Below are positions 8,512 through 16,375 of a stretch of 64,000 nt of DNA, piece by piece. The notes under the pieces are model-generated. The model made no database searches. It was given only the letters and a program-made list of their open reading frames with translations, and was not told where the DNA came from. The stretch lies in assembly GCA_003522145.1 (NCBI GenBank), contig DPGD01000045.1, positions 1 to 64,000 of the forward strand. The letters are read 5' to 3'. Both the position numbers and the translations under genes were made by a program. The DNA comes from Clostridiales bacterium (GTDB taxonomy: Bacteria > Bacillota > Clostridia > Oscillospirales > CAG-272). The number at the start of each line of letters is the position of its first letter. Within the stretch, counting starts at the first letter, position 1.

Positions 8512-9906
8512 ATGGATAAACAAGCAGTAGGAAAGATCACGCAGGTTATGGGGCCGGTGGTGGATGTGCGCTTTCCTGAGGGACATTTGCCGGAGCTTCT
8601 GAATGCTCTGCACATTCAAAACGGCGAAGAAACCCTGACAGTGGAGGTTGCACAGCATATCGGTGACAATGTGGTTCGTTGCATTGCCATGTCCTCTACC
8701 GACGGACTGACCAGAGGCACAGAGGCTATAGATACCGGTGCCGGCATCAAGGTTCCGGTTGGTAAGGAAACTTTAGGCAGAATCTTCAATGTGTTGGGCG
8801 AGCCGGTGGATGAGAAGCCGGCACCGAAAGCCGAGGATTACTGGCCGATCCACCGTCCGGCACCGACCTTTGAGGAGCAGGAATCCTCGACGGAGATTCT
8901 GGAAACCGGAATCAAGGTTGTCGATCTGATCTGCCCGTATGCCAAGGGCGGAAAGATCGGTTTGTTCGGAGGTGCAGGCGTTGGGAAGACCGTGCTGATT
9001 ATGGAGCTGATCAACAACATCGCCAAGCAACACGGCGGCATTTCGGTTTTTTCGGGTGTGGGTGAGCGCACCAGAGAAGGAAATGACCTATACAATGAGA
9101 TGAAGGAATCGGGGGTTCTCAACAAGACCGCCTTGGTATACGGTCAGATGAACGAGCCGCCCGGAGCCAGAATGCGGGTGGCACTGTCCGGATTGACGAT
9201 GGCGGAGTATTTCAGAGATCAGCAGGGACAGGATGTGTTGCTCTTTATCGACAACATTTTCCGGTTTACGCAGGCAGGGTCTGAGGTTTCGGCGTTGCTG
9301 GGCAGAATGCCTTCTGCCGTGGGCTACCAGCCCACATTGGCCACCGAAATGGGCGCTTTGCAGGAGCGGATCACCTCCACGAAGAAGGGTTCCATCACCT
9401 CAGTGCAGGCCGTTTATGTGCCGGCAGACGACTTAACCGACCCGGCACCGTCCACCACCTTTGCACATCTGGATGCCACAACGGTGCTTTCCCGTGCCAT
9501 TTCTTCCCAGGGCATTTATCCTGCGGTGGATCCTTTGGATTCCACCAGCCGGATTCTTACGCCCGATGTTGTGGGGGAGGAGCACTACAGAGTGGCCAAA
9601 GAGGTCCAGAGAATTCTGCAGAAATACAATGAATTGCAGGACATCATTGCCATTATGGGTATGGATGAGCTGTCGGAAGAGGATAAGCTGACGGTCAACA
9701 GAGCCAGAAAAGTGCAGAGATTTCTCTCTCAGTCTTTCAGCGTGGCCGAGCAGTTTACCGGTATGCCGGGAAGCTATGTGCCTCTTTCCGAGACGGTTCA
9801 CGGTTTTGCGGAAATTGTGGATGGCCGGTGCGATGATCTGCCGGAATCCGCCTTCCTCTTTGCCGGAACGATTGAGGAGGTCCGGGAAAGAGCCAAGGGA
9901 AAATGA
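8512..9906 (+). CDS. atpD: F1Fo ATP synthase subunit beta
   Basis: The catalytic subunit of F1. The P-loop GGAGVGKT is at residues 153-160, the catalytic Glu lies in GVGERTREG, and the DELSEED sequence that contacts gamma is present as DELSEED (MGMDELSEEDKLTV). The 464-residue length is standard. The ATG at 8512 is preceded by AGAAAGG. Confidence 0.97.
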   Translation: MDKQAVGKITQVMGPVVDVRFPEGHLPELLNALHIQNGEETLTVEVAQHIGDNVVRCIAMSSTDGLTRGTEAIDTGAGIKVPVGKETLGRIFNVLGEPVDEKPAPKAEDYWPIHRPAPTFEEQESSTEILETGIKVVDLICPYAKGGKIGLFGGAGVGKTVLIMELINNIAKQHGGISVFSGVGERTREGNDLYNEMKESGVLNKTALVYGQMNEPPGARMRVALSGLTMAEYFRDQQGQDVLLFIDNIFRFTQAGSEVSALLGRMPSAVGYQPTLATEMGALQERITSTKKGSITSVQAVYVPADDLTDPAPSTTFAHLDATTVLSRAISSQGIYPAVDPLDSTSRILTPDVVGEEHYRVAKEVQRILQKYNELQDIIAIMGMDELSEEDKLTVNRARKVQRFLSQSFSVAEQFTGMPGSYVPLSETVHGFAEIVDGRCDDLPESAFLFAGTIEEVRERAKGK

Positions 9907-9946
9907 AATGAACCAACCGGATGACCGGTGGTAGAAAGGAAAGACT

Positions 9947-10207
9947 ATGAAGAGTTTCCGGTTGCTGGTGGTTACACCGGAGGGGGTAAAGTACGACGGC
10001 GAAGCGGTGCAGCTTTCGGTGCGTGCCTCCGGCGGATCCATGTCTGTAGAGGCCAACCATATTCCCCTGATTACGGCTCTTGAGAGCGGAAAGTGCCGGA
10101 TTTATAAGGACGAAGGGAATTTCACCGAGGCGGAATGCTCCGGGGGACTTCTTTCGGTTGGAAAGGATCAGGTGCGGGTTCTTTGTAGTTTTTTCACCTT
10201 CAAATGA
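9947..10207 (+). CDS. atpC: F1Fo ATP synthase subunit epsilon, short form
   Basis: Epsilon links the gamma shaft to the c ring. Only 86 residues are encoded, covering the N-terminal beta sandwich (FRLLVVTPEGVKYDGEAVQLSV to VLCSFFTFK). The C-terminal pair of helices, which in most bacteria inhibits ATP hydrolysis, is missing. The reading frame ends cleanly and is followed by a terminator, so this looks like a genuine short form rather than a frameshift. It is the last gene of the atp operon. Confidence 0.88.
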   Translation: MKSFRLLVVTPEGVKYDGEAVQLSVRASGGSMSVEANHIPLITALESGKCRIYKDEGNFTEAECSGGLLSVGKDQVRVLCSFFTFK

Positions 10208-10213
10208 CCTGCA

Positions 10214-10249
10214 AAAGGGAGCCGGGCAATGAACCGTCCGGCTCCCTTT
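10214..10249 (+). terminator. Terminator of the ATP synthase operon
   Basis: A 12-bp stem (AAAGGGAGCCGG at 10214-10225 with its complement at 10238-10249) follows atpC by six bases. The T run is only three bases, so termination may be modest. Confidence 0.7.
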
Positions 10250-10266
10250 GAATATGGAAATTCAAA

Positions 10267-10295
10267 TTGACAAAATGCGCCAAATGTGCTATACT
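10267..10295 (+). promoter_or_regulatory. Sigma-A promoter of nagA
   Basis: A perfect TTGACA (10267-10272) and TATACT (10290-10295) are 17 bases apart, 37 bases before the nagA start. Confidence 0.85.
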
Positions 10296-10332
10296 GCCTT
10301 CGTACTTTTGAAGAACTGTGAGGAAGGGAAAA

Positions 10333-11490
10333 ATGAAAGGTTTTGTAAACTGCAATGTGTATATAGAAGGAAAGGGAGTTCAGAAATGCTCCGTCGGGTT
10401 TGAAGACGGAAAGATTGCCTATATCGGCAACGATCTTTCGGGAATTGAGCCTTTGATGGAGCTGAGTGAGGAGCAGGTGGTGGTTCCGGGATTTATCGAC
10501 GAGCACATTCACGGTGCAGCCGGATGCGACGCCATGGACGGCACGACGGAGGCTCTCTCAAAGGTGGCCACGGCCATTGCCAAGGAGGGCACGGTAGGAT
10601 TTTTGGCCACGACCATGACCCAGTCTCCCGAGAACATCGGCAGAGCCATGGTTGCCGTAAAGGACTATATGGCGGAGGATCATCCCGAGGGAGCGGCTGT
10701 GCTGGGACTGCATTTAGAGGGTCCCTTCATCTCCAAAAAGCATGTGGGCGCACAACCCCTGGAATATGTGGCGGAGCCTTCTGTGGAAACATTCAGAAAG
10801 TACAACGAGATGAGCGGAAACCACATCAAAATCGTTTCGATGGCACCGGAAGTGGAGGGAGCCGACGAGCTGATTTCCTATCTGTCGGCCAATGGAATCG
10901 TGGCTTCCATCGGGCACACCGATGCCGGGTATAAGGATGCGGTATGTGCGGTTGCCCATGGTGCGAAAAATGTGACGCACACCTACAACGCCCAGAAGGG
11001 CTTGCACCATAGAGAAATCGGAACGGTGGGTTCGGCCTTGCTTCTGGATGAACTGAACTGCGAGCTGATCTGCGATACGATTCATGTTTCGGTTCCCGCC
11101 ATCAAACTGGTCGTCAAGAACAAGCCCCACAACAAGCTGACACTCATCACCGATGCCATGCGTGCCAAGCACATGCCCGACGGCGAATCGGAGCTGGGGG
11201 GACAATTGGTCATTGTGAAAAACGGGGAGGCCCGGTTGGTGGACGGAACCCTGGCAGGCTCCGTTCTGAAGATGAACAATGCTATCAAGAATGTGGTCAC
11301 CCTCTGCGGAGTTTCCTTTACCGACGCTGTGGATTTTGCCACCATCAATCCGGCAACAACCCTTGGAGTTGCCGACCGGCTCGGTTCCATAAAGGAGGGC
11401 AAGGATGCCAGCGTGGCGGTTCTCAACCGGAACACCTTTGAGGTGGCCTTGACCATCCGTGACGGCAAGGTCGTTTATGAAAACGCATAA
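10333..11490 (+). CDS. nagA: N-acetylglucosamine-6-phosphate deacetylase
   Basis: The enzyme removes acetate from GlcNAc-6-phosphate, feeding amino-sugar catabolism and cell-wall recycling. The amidohydrolase metal site is visible: HIHGAAG near the N-terminus, the metal-binding Glu in HLEGPFIS, then the histidines in SIGHTDAG and THTYNA, and the catalytic Asp in LITDAMRA. I start at the ATG at 10333 (MKGFVNCNVY), with AGGAAGGG upstream, giving 385 residues, the usual length. It is a single-gene unit between two terminators; no nagB lies nearby. Confidence 0.95.
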   Translation: MKGFVNCNVYIEGKGVQKCSVGFEDGKIAYIGNDLSGIEPLMELSEEQVVVPGFIDEHIHGAAGCDAMDGTTEALSKVATAIAKEGTVGFLATTMTQSPENIGRAMVAVKDYMAEDHPEGAAVLGLHLEGPFISKKHVGAQPLEYVAEPSVETFRKYNEMSGNHIKIVSMAPEVEGADELISYLSANGIVASIGHTDAGYKDAVCAVAHGAKNVTHTYNAQKGLHHREIGTVGSALLLDELNCELICDTIHVSVPAIKLVVKNKPHNKLTLITDAMRAKHMPDGESELGGQLVIVKNGEARLVDGTLAGSVLKMNNAIKNVVTLCGVSFTDAVDFATINPATTLGVADRLGSIKEGKDASVAVLNRNTFEVALTIRDGKVVYENA

Positions 11491-11491
11491 A

Positions 11492-11519
11492 GGACACCGC
11501 TGAAAATTCAGAGGTATCC
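11492..11519. repeat. Short palindrome with the ends of the 47-51 kb repeat family
   Basis: GGACACCGCTGAA (11492-11504) and TTCAGAGGTATCC (11507-11519) form a near-perfect dyad two bases after nagA. The TTCAGAGGT half matches the right end of the element at 47700-47811. It may act as a terminator stem for nagA or be a deleted copy of that element. Confidence 0.55.
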
Positions 11520-11525
11520 GAAAAA

Positions 11526-11729
11526 GGGGAGGTTAAAAAATTCCTTCGGAATTTTTTAACCTCCCCGATGACATTGGTCCTGGCGGCTTTCGGCCTTTAT
11601 TTTGCTCCAACTCCAGCGAAATTTCTACAAAATAAAGGGCAAAACCGACCAGGATTCCCTCAAGAATGCCGGAATTCCCACTGGCATTCTTGAGGGGCTG
11701 TAAAAAACATCGAGTTTTTTTATAGCCCC
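11526..11729. repeat. Composite stem-loop cassette with terminators
   Basis: Four dyads follow each other without a gene. They are a perfect 19-bp stem with a TTC loop (11526-11544 with 11548-11566), a long imperfect dyad (11579-11604 with 11628-11653), a perfect 14-bp stem (11657-11670 with 11683-11696), and a GGGGCTGTAAAAAA hairpin (11694-11707 with 11715-11729). The last is a terminator for the minus-strand gene ending at 11731. Related cassettes occur at 33154-33217 and 57261-57403. Confidence 0.75.
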
Positions 11730-11730
11730 T

Positions 11731-12237
11731 TTATTCTTTGAGAAGGGCCCTGCGCTTTTTATAGTCGGGCATAAGCTGTTCAATCAAACGGTAAAACTCC
11801 TTTTGGTGGTTCATATATTTCAGATGGGCCAACTCGTGGACCACCACATAGTCCACCGCCTCCGGCGGATAGAGCAGAAGGAAGCAGGAAAAGGAAATCG
11901 TTTTTTTAGAGGAGCAGCTTCCGAAGCGGGTCTTGGCCTTGGTTATGGAGATCCTTTGGGGCTTTAAGCCCATTTTTTCGCTGTAAAAGGCAACTCTTTG
12001 AGGCAGAAGCTCTTTTGCTTTTACAACCAGGCGTCGGATTTCTTCCGGGTCTTCCGGATATTTCCGGCGTTTTTGCATTTGTTTTCTCGCTTTTTCGATC
12101 CAAAGGCTCTTTTCTTCCACAAAACATTCAATGCGTTCTCTGCTTGTGAAAAAAGGTGCCAGAACCAACAGTGAACCGTCTTTCTGAATTTGCAGAGCGA
12201 GAGTTCTTCTGTTTGAAAATCGGAGGGTATAATCCAT
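11731..12237 (-). CDS. YgjP/SprT-like zinc metallopeptidase
   Basis: A 168-residue protein of the DUF45/YgjP family. The zinc motif HELAH is at residues 134-138 (VVVHELAHLKYMNH), and the upstream KTRFGSCSSKK is the family's second signature. No signal peptide is present, so it acts in the cytosol; substrates are unknown for most members. The ATG lies just after the CNNM gene region on the same strand, 56 bases downstream of that gene's stop, so the two may be co-transcribed. The conserved motifs make the family assignment secure. Confidence 0.88.
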   Translation of the reverse strand: MDYTLRFSNRRTLALQIQKDGSLLVLAPFFTSRERIECFVEEKSLWIEKARKQMQKRRKYPEDPEEIRRLVVKAKELLPQRVAFYSEKMGLKPQRISITKAKTRFGSCSSKKTISFSCFLLLYPPEAVDYVVVHELAHLKYMNHQKEFYRLIEQLMPDYKKRRALLKE

Positions 12238-12293
12238 TATTTAGCCTTTCTCTAAGGGAGTCCCTCCGTTTTTCACAGACAATCCCACCGGAA

Positions 12294-13550
12294 TTACTTT
12301 TCTTCCGGAGATTCGTTATGTTTCACCAAAAGCGTTTCGATCCTGGAATTTTCAATCTTCTCTACGGTGACATCCAGATTTTTATAGTGGATCAACTGAC
12401 CCTCTTCGGGAATGGATTCGGTTTCCCGCATGACCAGTCCGGCAAGGGTTGCCGGAATCTCTTCATCGTCCTCCTCGTCCACATTCAGCAGGCTGAAAAG
12501 CTTAACGGTTGCCATGGTGCCCGAAACCCGGTATTCATTTTCGGACAGCTGGACAATCTCTTCGTTGACCACATCCCGTTCGTCCCAGATTTCGCCCACC
12601 AGCTCTTCGAGAATATCTTCCAGCGTGACAATTCCCAGTGTTCCGCCGTATTCGTCCAGAACAACGGCCATGTGAGACTTGCAGGATTGAAGAATTTTCA
12701 TCAAATCGGAGATTTTCATAAAGGGAGTGACCATTTTTACCGGTTTCACAATTCCGCGCACAGTCTTGTTGCCCAACATGACCTGCTCATAAAAGTCCTT
12801 CTGGTTGATGATGCCGAGAATGTTGTCGATCGTTCCCTTATAAATGGGCAGGCGGGAGAATCCGCTGCTGCGAAAGGCGTTGAAAATGTCTTCTTTTGTC
12901 TCATTCAGATCCACGGCGATCACATCCACCCGGGGAGTCAGCACATCCTGTACATCCAAATCGGTGAATTCGATCGCCGAGCGGATGATCTGGCCCTCAT
13001 TCTCGCCGATACCGCCCACATTTTCCGCTTCGTCCACAATGTTCAATAAGTCGTCCTCGGTGAAGGTGTTGTTGCTTTTCACCTTGAAAAGCTTGAGGAG
13101 CATATTGTTCCAGCAGTCGAAAAGGAAGTTGACAGGGGTGAAAATGACCTGTATTCCGGATAGAAAACCCACCGAGAACATTGCAAATTTTTCGGGAGTT
13201 TCTTTGGCAAGAGTTTTGGGGGTAACTTCTCCGAAAATCAGCACTACAACGGTGGTAACGACGGTGGAAACCACTGTGGCCACAGAACTGTTTTTGATCA
13301 GATCTATAAAAAACAGGGTAGCGACCGAGGAAAGGGTGATGTTCACAATGTTGTTTCCCACAAGAACCGTGGAAAGAAATCTCGGGTAGTTGTCTAAAAG
13401 CTTCAAAACTTTTTTGGCTTGTTTATTCTTGTCCTGTGCCAAGGATTTGAGCCGTACACGGTTCGCGGAGTTAAAAGCCGTTTCGCTTGCCGAGAAAAAA
13501 CCGGAAAAACAAAGCAGTACGATCATTGCAAGTAATAAGGGAATGTCCAT
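12294..13550 (-). CDS. CNNM/CBS-domain (HlyC/CorC family) membrane protein
   Basis: A 418-residue protein with the domain order of the CorC/TlyC family: a CNNM membrane domain (about residues 1-185, four hydrophobic segments), a pair of CBS domains (about 200-325, with VLTPRVDVIAVDL and LDEYGGTLGIVTLEDILEELVGEI), and a C-terminal CorC_HlyC domain. Relatives affect magnesium and cobalt transport or resistance. The old name haemolysin is not evidence of toxin activity. It starts at the ATG at 13550 after an AAAGGAAC-type site. Confidence 0.92.
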   Translation of the reverse strand: MDIPLLLAMIVLLCFSGFFSASETAFNSANRVRLKSLAQDKNKQAKKVLKLLDNYPRFLSTVLVGNNIVNITLSSVATLFFIDLIKNSSVATVVSTVVTTVVVLIFGEVTPKTLAKETPEKFAMFSVGFLSGIQVIFTPVNFLFDCWNNMLLKLFKVKSNNTFTEDDLLNIVDEAENVGGIGENEGQIIRSAIEFTDLDVQDVLTPRVDVIAVDLNETKEDIFNAFRSSGFSRLPIYKGTIDNILGIINQKDFYEQVMLGNKTVRGIVKPVKMVTPFMKISDLMKILQSCKSHMAVVLDEYGGTLGIVTLEDILEELVGEIWDERDVVNEEIVQLSENEYRVSGTMATVKLFSLLNVDEEDDEEIPATLAGLVMRETESIPEEGQLIHYKNLDVTVEKIENSRIETLLVKHNESPEEK

Positions 13551-13622
13551 AAAGTTCCTTTCAGTTTTAAACGGAGGCCGTTCTTAATTTTGTGCTGGGG
13601 ATATACAAAGGGAGCAAAAAGC

Positions 13623-14288
13623 TCACCGATTGCCGAAAATGTGTGCTTTGACCAGTATGGGACGGATCCGGTAGGTATAGACCAAAGCAAATTTGGAGAG
13701 AAGCAGGTCGTAAATCAGAGTGATGAGAGGAGCGAAAAGCAGATAGGCGCCGATCAAGAGCCACTGAACCCGATTGAGCCCGAAAAGCCATACGGAATCA
13801 AACCATTCGGCCGCTTTTCCCGGTTCTACGGATATAAAACGGGATAAATCCGTTGCGATGGTGGAAAAGTCGATGTCGCCGACAAAAATTCCGAAAAAGA
13901 GAGTAATCATCAGTCCGAAGCCGGCACTGACGGCCAGCAACTTCAGCAGTTTTCCGAAAATCTTTTTCCGGATTTTTATTTCTATCAGCGCCTTGAATAG
14001 GGGGTACCAGCCGAAGATCAGCACATAGCAGATCACTCCGGAATTGGTGGGCATCAGCAAAAAAGCCAGAACCCCCGTAGCAAAATAGGAAAGAAGGGCA
14101 AAGAGCGCACCGTATTCTAAGCGGAGAATCCAGATAAAAATGGCGGCTAAAGAGGCAACAGCCAGATCCAAAGAGGCAAAGGGATAGGAAAGCAGGAGTG
14201 TGGCCACCCCGAGCGCTACAATGGCGGCTCCTCTGCTCACTTCGGAAATACCGAATTTGCCTCGGCTTTTTACGGTTCTTTTTTTCAT
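13623..14288 (-). CDS. Six-helix membrane protein of unknown function
   Basis: I do not recognise a named family. The 221-residue protein starts MKKRTVKSRGKFG and has about six hydrophobic segments with a basic loop (KIRKKIFGKLLKLL). I place the start at the ATG at 14288, one base after the TGA of the upstream DnaJ gene, which suggests translational coupling; longer readings run into that gene. Its layout resembles substrate-binding membrane components or small polytopic proteins of Clostridia, but no motif supports a function. It is the last gene of the DUF5685-DnaJ-membrane protein operon. Confidence 0.75.
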   Translation of the reverse strand: MKKRTVKSRGKFGISEVSRGAAIVALGVATLLLSYPFASLDLAVASLAAIFIWILRLEYGALFALLSYFATGVLAFLLMPTNSGVICYVLIFGWYPLFKALIEIKIRKKIFGKLLKLLAVSAGFGLMITLFFGIFVGDIDFSTIATDLSRFISVEPGKAAEWFDSVWLFGLNRVQWLLIGAYLLFAPLITLIYDLLLSKFALVYTYRIRPILVKAHIFGNR

Positions 14289-14289
14289 T

Positions 14290-14892
14290 TCAACAACACC
14301 GGAACCGGTTTCCGCCAAGGCAGTTACAGCAACAGCTGGTGCAGAGAAGCGCTTCGCAGCAACCGGCATCTGTCGTATGGGCATCATTTCCGGAAGAGCG
14401 CTGCTGCTGGCGGGTATATGCCTCCCGGATACTGTTCAGCGCATTGCGGTACTCTTGATTGTTGGGCTCCATATAGCAGGCGGTTTCAAAATACTTCTGT
14501 GCGTCATAGAAATAGCCTTTTTTTGTATATACGCAGCCTTTCAGGAAATTCCATTCCGCCTCCCGGTCAGAAAGCGCAAAAATGTCTAAAAGTGTTTCGG
14601 CTTTTGAAATTTCGCCGGTATTGATGTAGCGCCGGATCCGGTCGTAGGTTTCTCTCGGGTCAAAATTTCCGCCGTACCCCTGTTCTTCTTTCTGGGTCTT
14701 GTTTTGTCGGATCTGTTTGATCTGGTTGTATGCTTCGTTGATTTCCTTCATCTTTTCGCCGGCCAACTCGGCCATGGGAGTATTCACATAGTTGTCGGGA
14801 TGATATTTTTTGGCCAGTTCCCGATACGCCTTTTTGACTTCCTCATCGGTGGCGTCTTGGGAAATACCTAAAACCTTGTAAGGATCGGTCAT
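14290..14892 (-). CDS. J-domain protein with cysteine-rich tail
   Basis: The first 65 residues are a J domain with the HPD motif at residues 31-33, which stimulates the ATPase of DnaK. The middle (about 85-145) has TPR-like helices (AEWNFLKGCVYTKKGYFYDAQKYF). The last 26 residues hold nine cysteines in CC, C, CCC, C, CC spacing, without the CxxC repeats of true DnaJ zinc domains. It overlaps the DUF5685 gene upstream by 4 bases and is coupled to the membrane protein downstream. A membrane- or metal-linked co-chaperone is likely; the Cys tail might be lipidated or bind metal. Confidence 0.88.
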   Translation of the reverse strand: MTDPYKVLGISQDATDEEVKKAYRELAKKYHPDNYVNTPMAELAGEKMKEINEAYNQIKQIRQNKTQKEEQGYGGNFDPRETYDRIRRYINTGEISKAETLLDIFALSDREAEWNFLKGCVYTKKGYFYDAQKYFETACYMEPNNQEYRNALNSIREAYTRQQQRSSGNDAHTTDAGCCEALLCTSCCCNCLGGNRFRCC

Positions 14893-15743
14893 GAAAATTC
14901 CTTTCTTTTTCCGGAAGAATTCAATGCGGAGGATATACTTTCGTGAAGTCCTTGACTGAGAATATTCAGGAGAATATTCCGGTATCCGGGATCAAAAACC
15001 GGAAGTCTGCGCAGCATCAGTTCCGCCTGTTCACAGTGGCAATCCAGAGCGGCAAGCAGGGCCTCTTTTTGGGGGGGGCGGTTCCCGAAAGGGTTAAAAC
15101 GGCGGTTCTTCAAATCGCTTTCGTAGTCGTCGGCGGCATCTGCCAGATAGAGCCAGATGCCTACCTCCTTGGCTGTTTTTTCACCGGCAAGACGAATCAA
15201 AGGGTCGGAGATTCCAAAGGAAACGAGAGAAGAAAGCATTTCCGCCGAGATCTCTGCCAACTGTTCAGGCACGGCCGTTGGATCCTTTTCGGCCTTTGCA
15301 AGAGCTTCAAAGGCTTCTTTAACCTCATTTTCAGGCAGTGCAGTGTGCTTATTGGCCTTTTTCAGTGCGTGTTTGGCGTAAGGAAGCAAAACGGTTGCCC
15401 TTAGCCGCTTGAAAAAGCCTTCGTCACTGCGGTCATCCAGCAATTTATAGTAGAACAAAAGAGCCGAAGAAGCGGCGCAAAAAATCAACTGGTCGTTGGG
15501 AAGAGCCACATTGTGCAGATTCCTGTGGAAAAGCCTCCGTTTTCTTGCTTCAAAATGGGTGACTGTTCCTGTCAGCTCTGCCCGGAGCAGATAGAGAAAG
15601 ACAAAATCATAGGAAAGGGCCAAAGCCGAAAGCCGTCCGGTATATTTCCGCTCCGTGCGGCAAAGGCCGCAGTATACCGCTTTATACAATTCAAATTCCT
15701 TGACCTTCAAATCTCCTTCCAGCGGTTTGATGTATCCGAACAT
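14889..15743 (-). CDS. DUF5685 family protein
   Basis: A 284-residue, almost wholly helical protein starting MFGYIKPL, with YCGLC at residues 24-28, as in DUF5685. It has two Asp-rich motifs on predicted helices: DDRSD at 103-107 and DAADDYESD at 202-210, the latter followed by NRRFNPF. Their spacing and context resemble the magnesium-diphosphate-binding DDxxD motifs of squalene/phytoene-synthase-like enzymes. That resemblance is my inference; no activity is established. The gene is first in an operon with the Cys-tailed J-domain protein, a pairing I recall from other Clostridia. Confidence 0.82.
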   Translation of the reverse strand: MFGYIKPLEGDLKVKEFELYKAVYCGLCRTERKYTGRLSALALSYDFVFLYLLRAELTGTVTHFEARKRRLFHRNLHNVALPNDQLIFCAASSALLFYYKLLDDRSDEGFFKRLRATVLLPYAKHALKKANKHTALPENEVKEAFEALAKAEKDPTAVPEQLAEISAEMLSSLVSFGISDPLIRLAGEKTAKEVGIWLYLADAADDYESDLKNRRFNPFGNRPPQKEALLAALDCHCEQAELMLRRLPVFDPGYRNILLNILSQGLHESISSALNSSGKRKEFS

Positions 15744-15768
15744 AGCGCCCTCTCTTTCCGTATGATAT

Positions 15769-15797
15769 AGTATATCTCATTTTTCCACAATTGTAAA
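15769..15797 (-). promoter_or_regulatory. Sigma-A promoter of the DUF5685-DnaJ operon
   Basis: On the minus strand TTTACA (15792-15797) and TATACT (15769-15774) have a 17-base spacer, about 25 bases before the DUF5685 start. Confidence 0.8.
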
Positions 15798-15882
15798 GGG
15801 CATTTTGCAAGAAAACAAGTGTAGAATAACAGAGTTTTTTCAACCGGAAATAAACAAAAGGAAGAAAAAAACGAAAATCGGA

Positions 15883-15911
15883 TTGACAAAAGAGATTTTT
15901 GGCGCTATACT
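15883..15911 (+). promoter_or_regulatory. Sigma-A promoter of rnpB
   Basis: A perfect TTGACA (15883-15888) and TATACT (15906-15911) are separated by 17 bases. The predicted start point coincides with the first base of the RNase P RNA P1 helix near 15918. Confidence 0.9.
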
Positions 15912-15917
15912 GATAGG

Positions 15918-16292
15918 GACCGAGTTGTGCATTTGCGTAGCATCATGCCGAAAGGTATTGCTATGAGGAAAGTCCGGGCTTCACAGGGCAGGATAACGGA
16001 TAACATCCGCCGAAGGCGACTTCCGGGAAAGTGCAACAGAAATAGACCGCCCGGTTTTCCGGGTAAGGATGGAAAGGCGAGGTAAGAGCTCACCGGCGTG
16101 TCGGTAACGCCACGCAAATGTAAACCCTATCCGAAGCAACACCGTATGTGGGTGCCGAAAGGCGGGCTTGCCCGGCCTATACCCACGGGTGGCACATGGT
16201 AACCAACCCATGGAGCGCTCCGGTAACGGAGCGTCACAGATAGATGAATGCAGCCCCGCAAGGGGAACAGAACCCGGCTTACAGACTCGGTC
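15918..16292 (+). ncRNA. rnpB: RNase P RNA, bacterial class A
   Basis: The catalytic RNA that matures the 5' ends of tRNAs. The P1 helix pairs GACCGAGT (15918-15925) with ACTCGGTC (16285-16292). The universal GAGGAAAGTCCGGGCT (near 15963) and the 3' ACAGAACCCGGCTTA (near 16267) of the P4 core are both present. The order of helices and the 375-nt length fit the ancestral class A rather than the Bacillus class B fold. A dedicated promoter lies just upstream. Confidence 0.96.
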
Positions 16293-16375
16293 ACAGTTTG
16301 GTTTCAGGGCTGCTGATGCCGTGAAAGTCCGGGGGCATTTGCCTTCGGATTTTTTAGTTTCAGAAGGAGCAAAGC

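Noticed and set aside
11526..11729. CRISPR array or small-RNA cluster
   Set aside because: The dyads are all different, with no equal-length repeats and spacers. They are best explained as terminators and a repeat cassette.
12294..13550. Haemolysin toxin
   Set aside because: The HlyC/TlyC label is historical; CNNM, CBS and CorC domains indicate an ion-related membrane protein.
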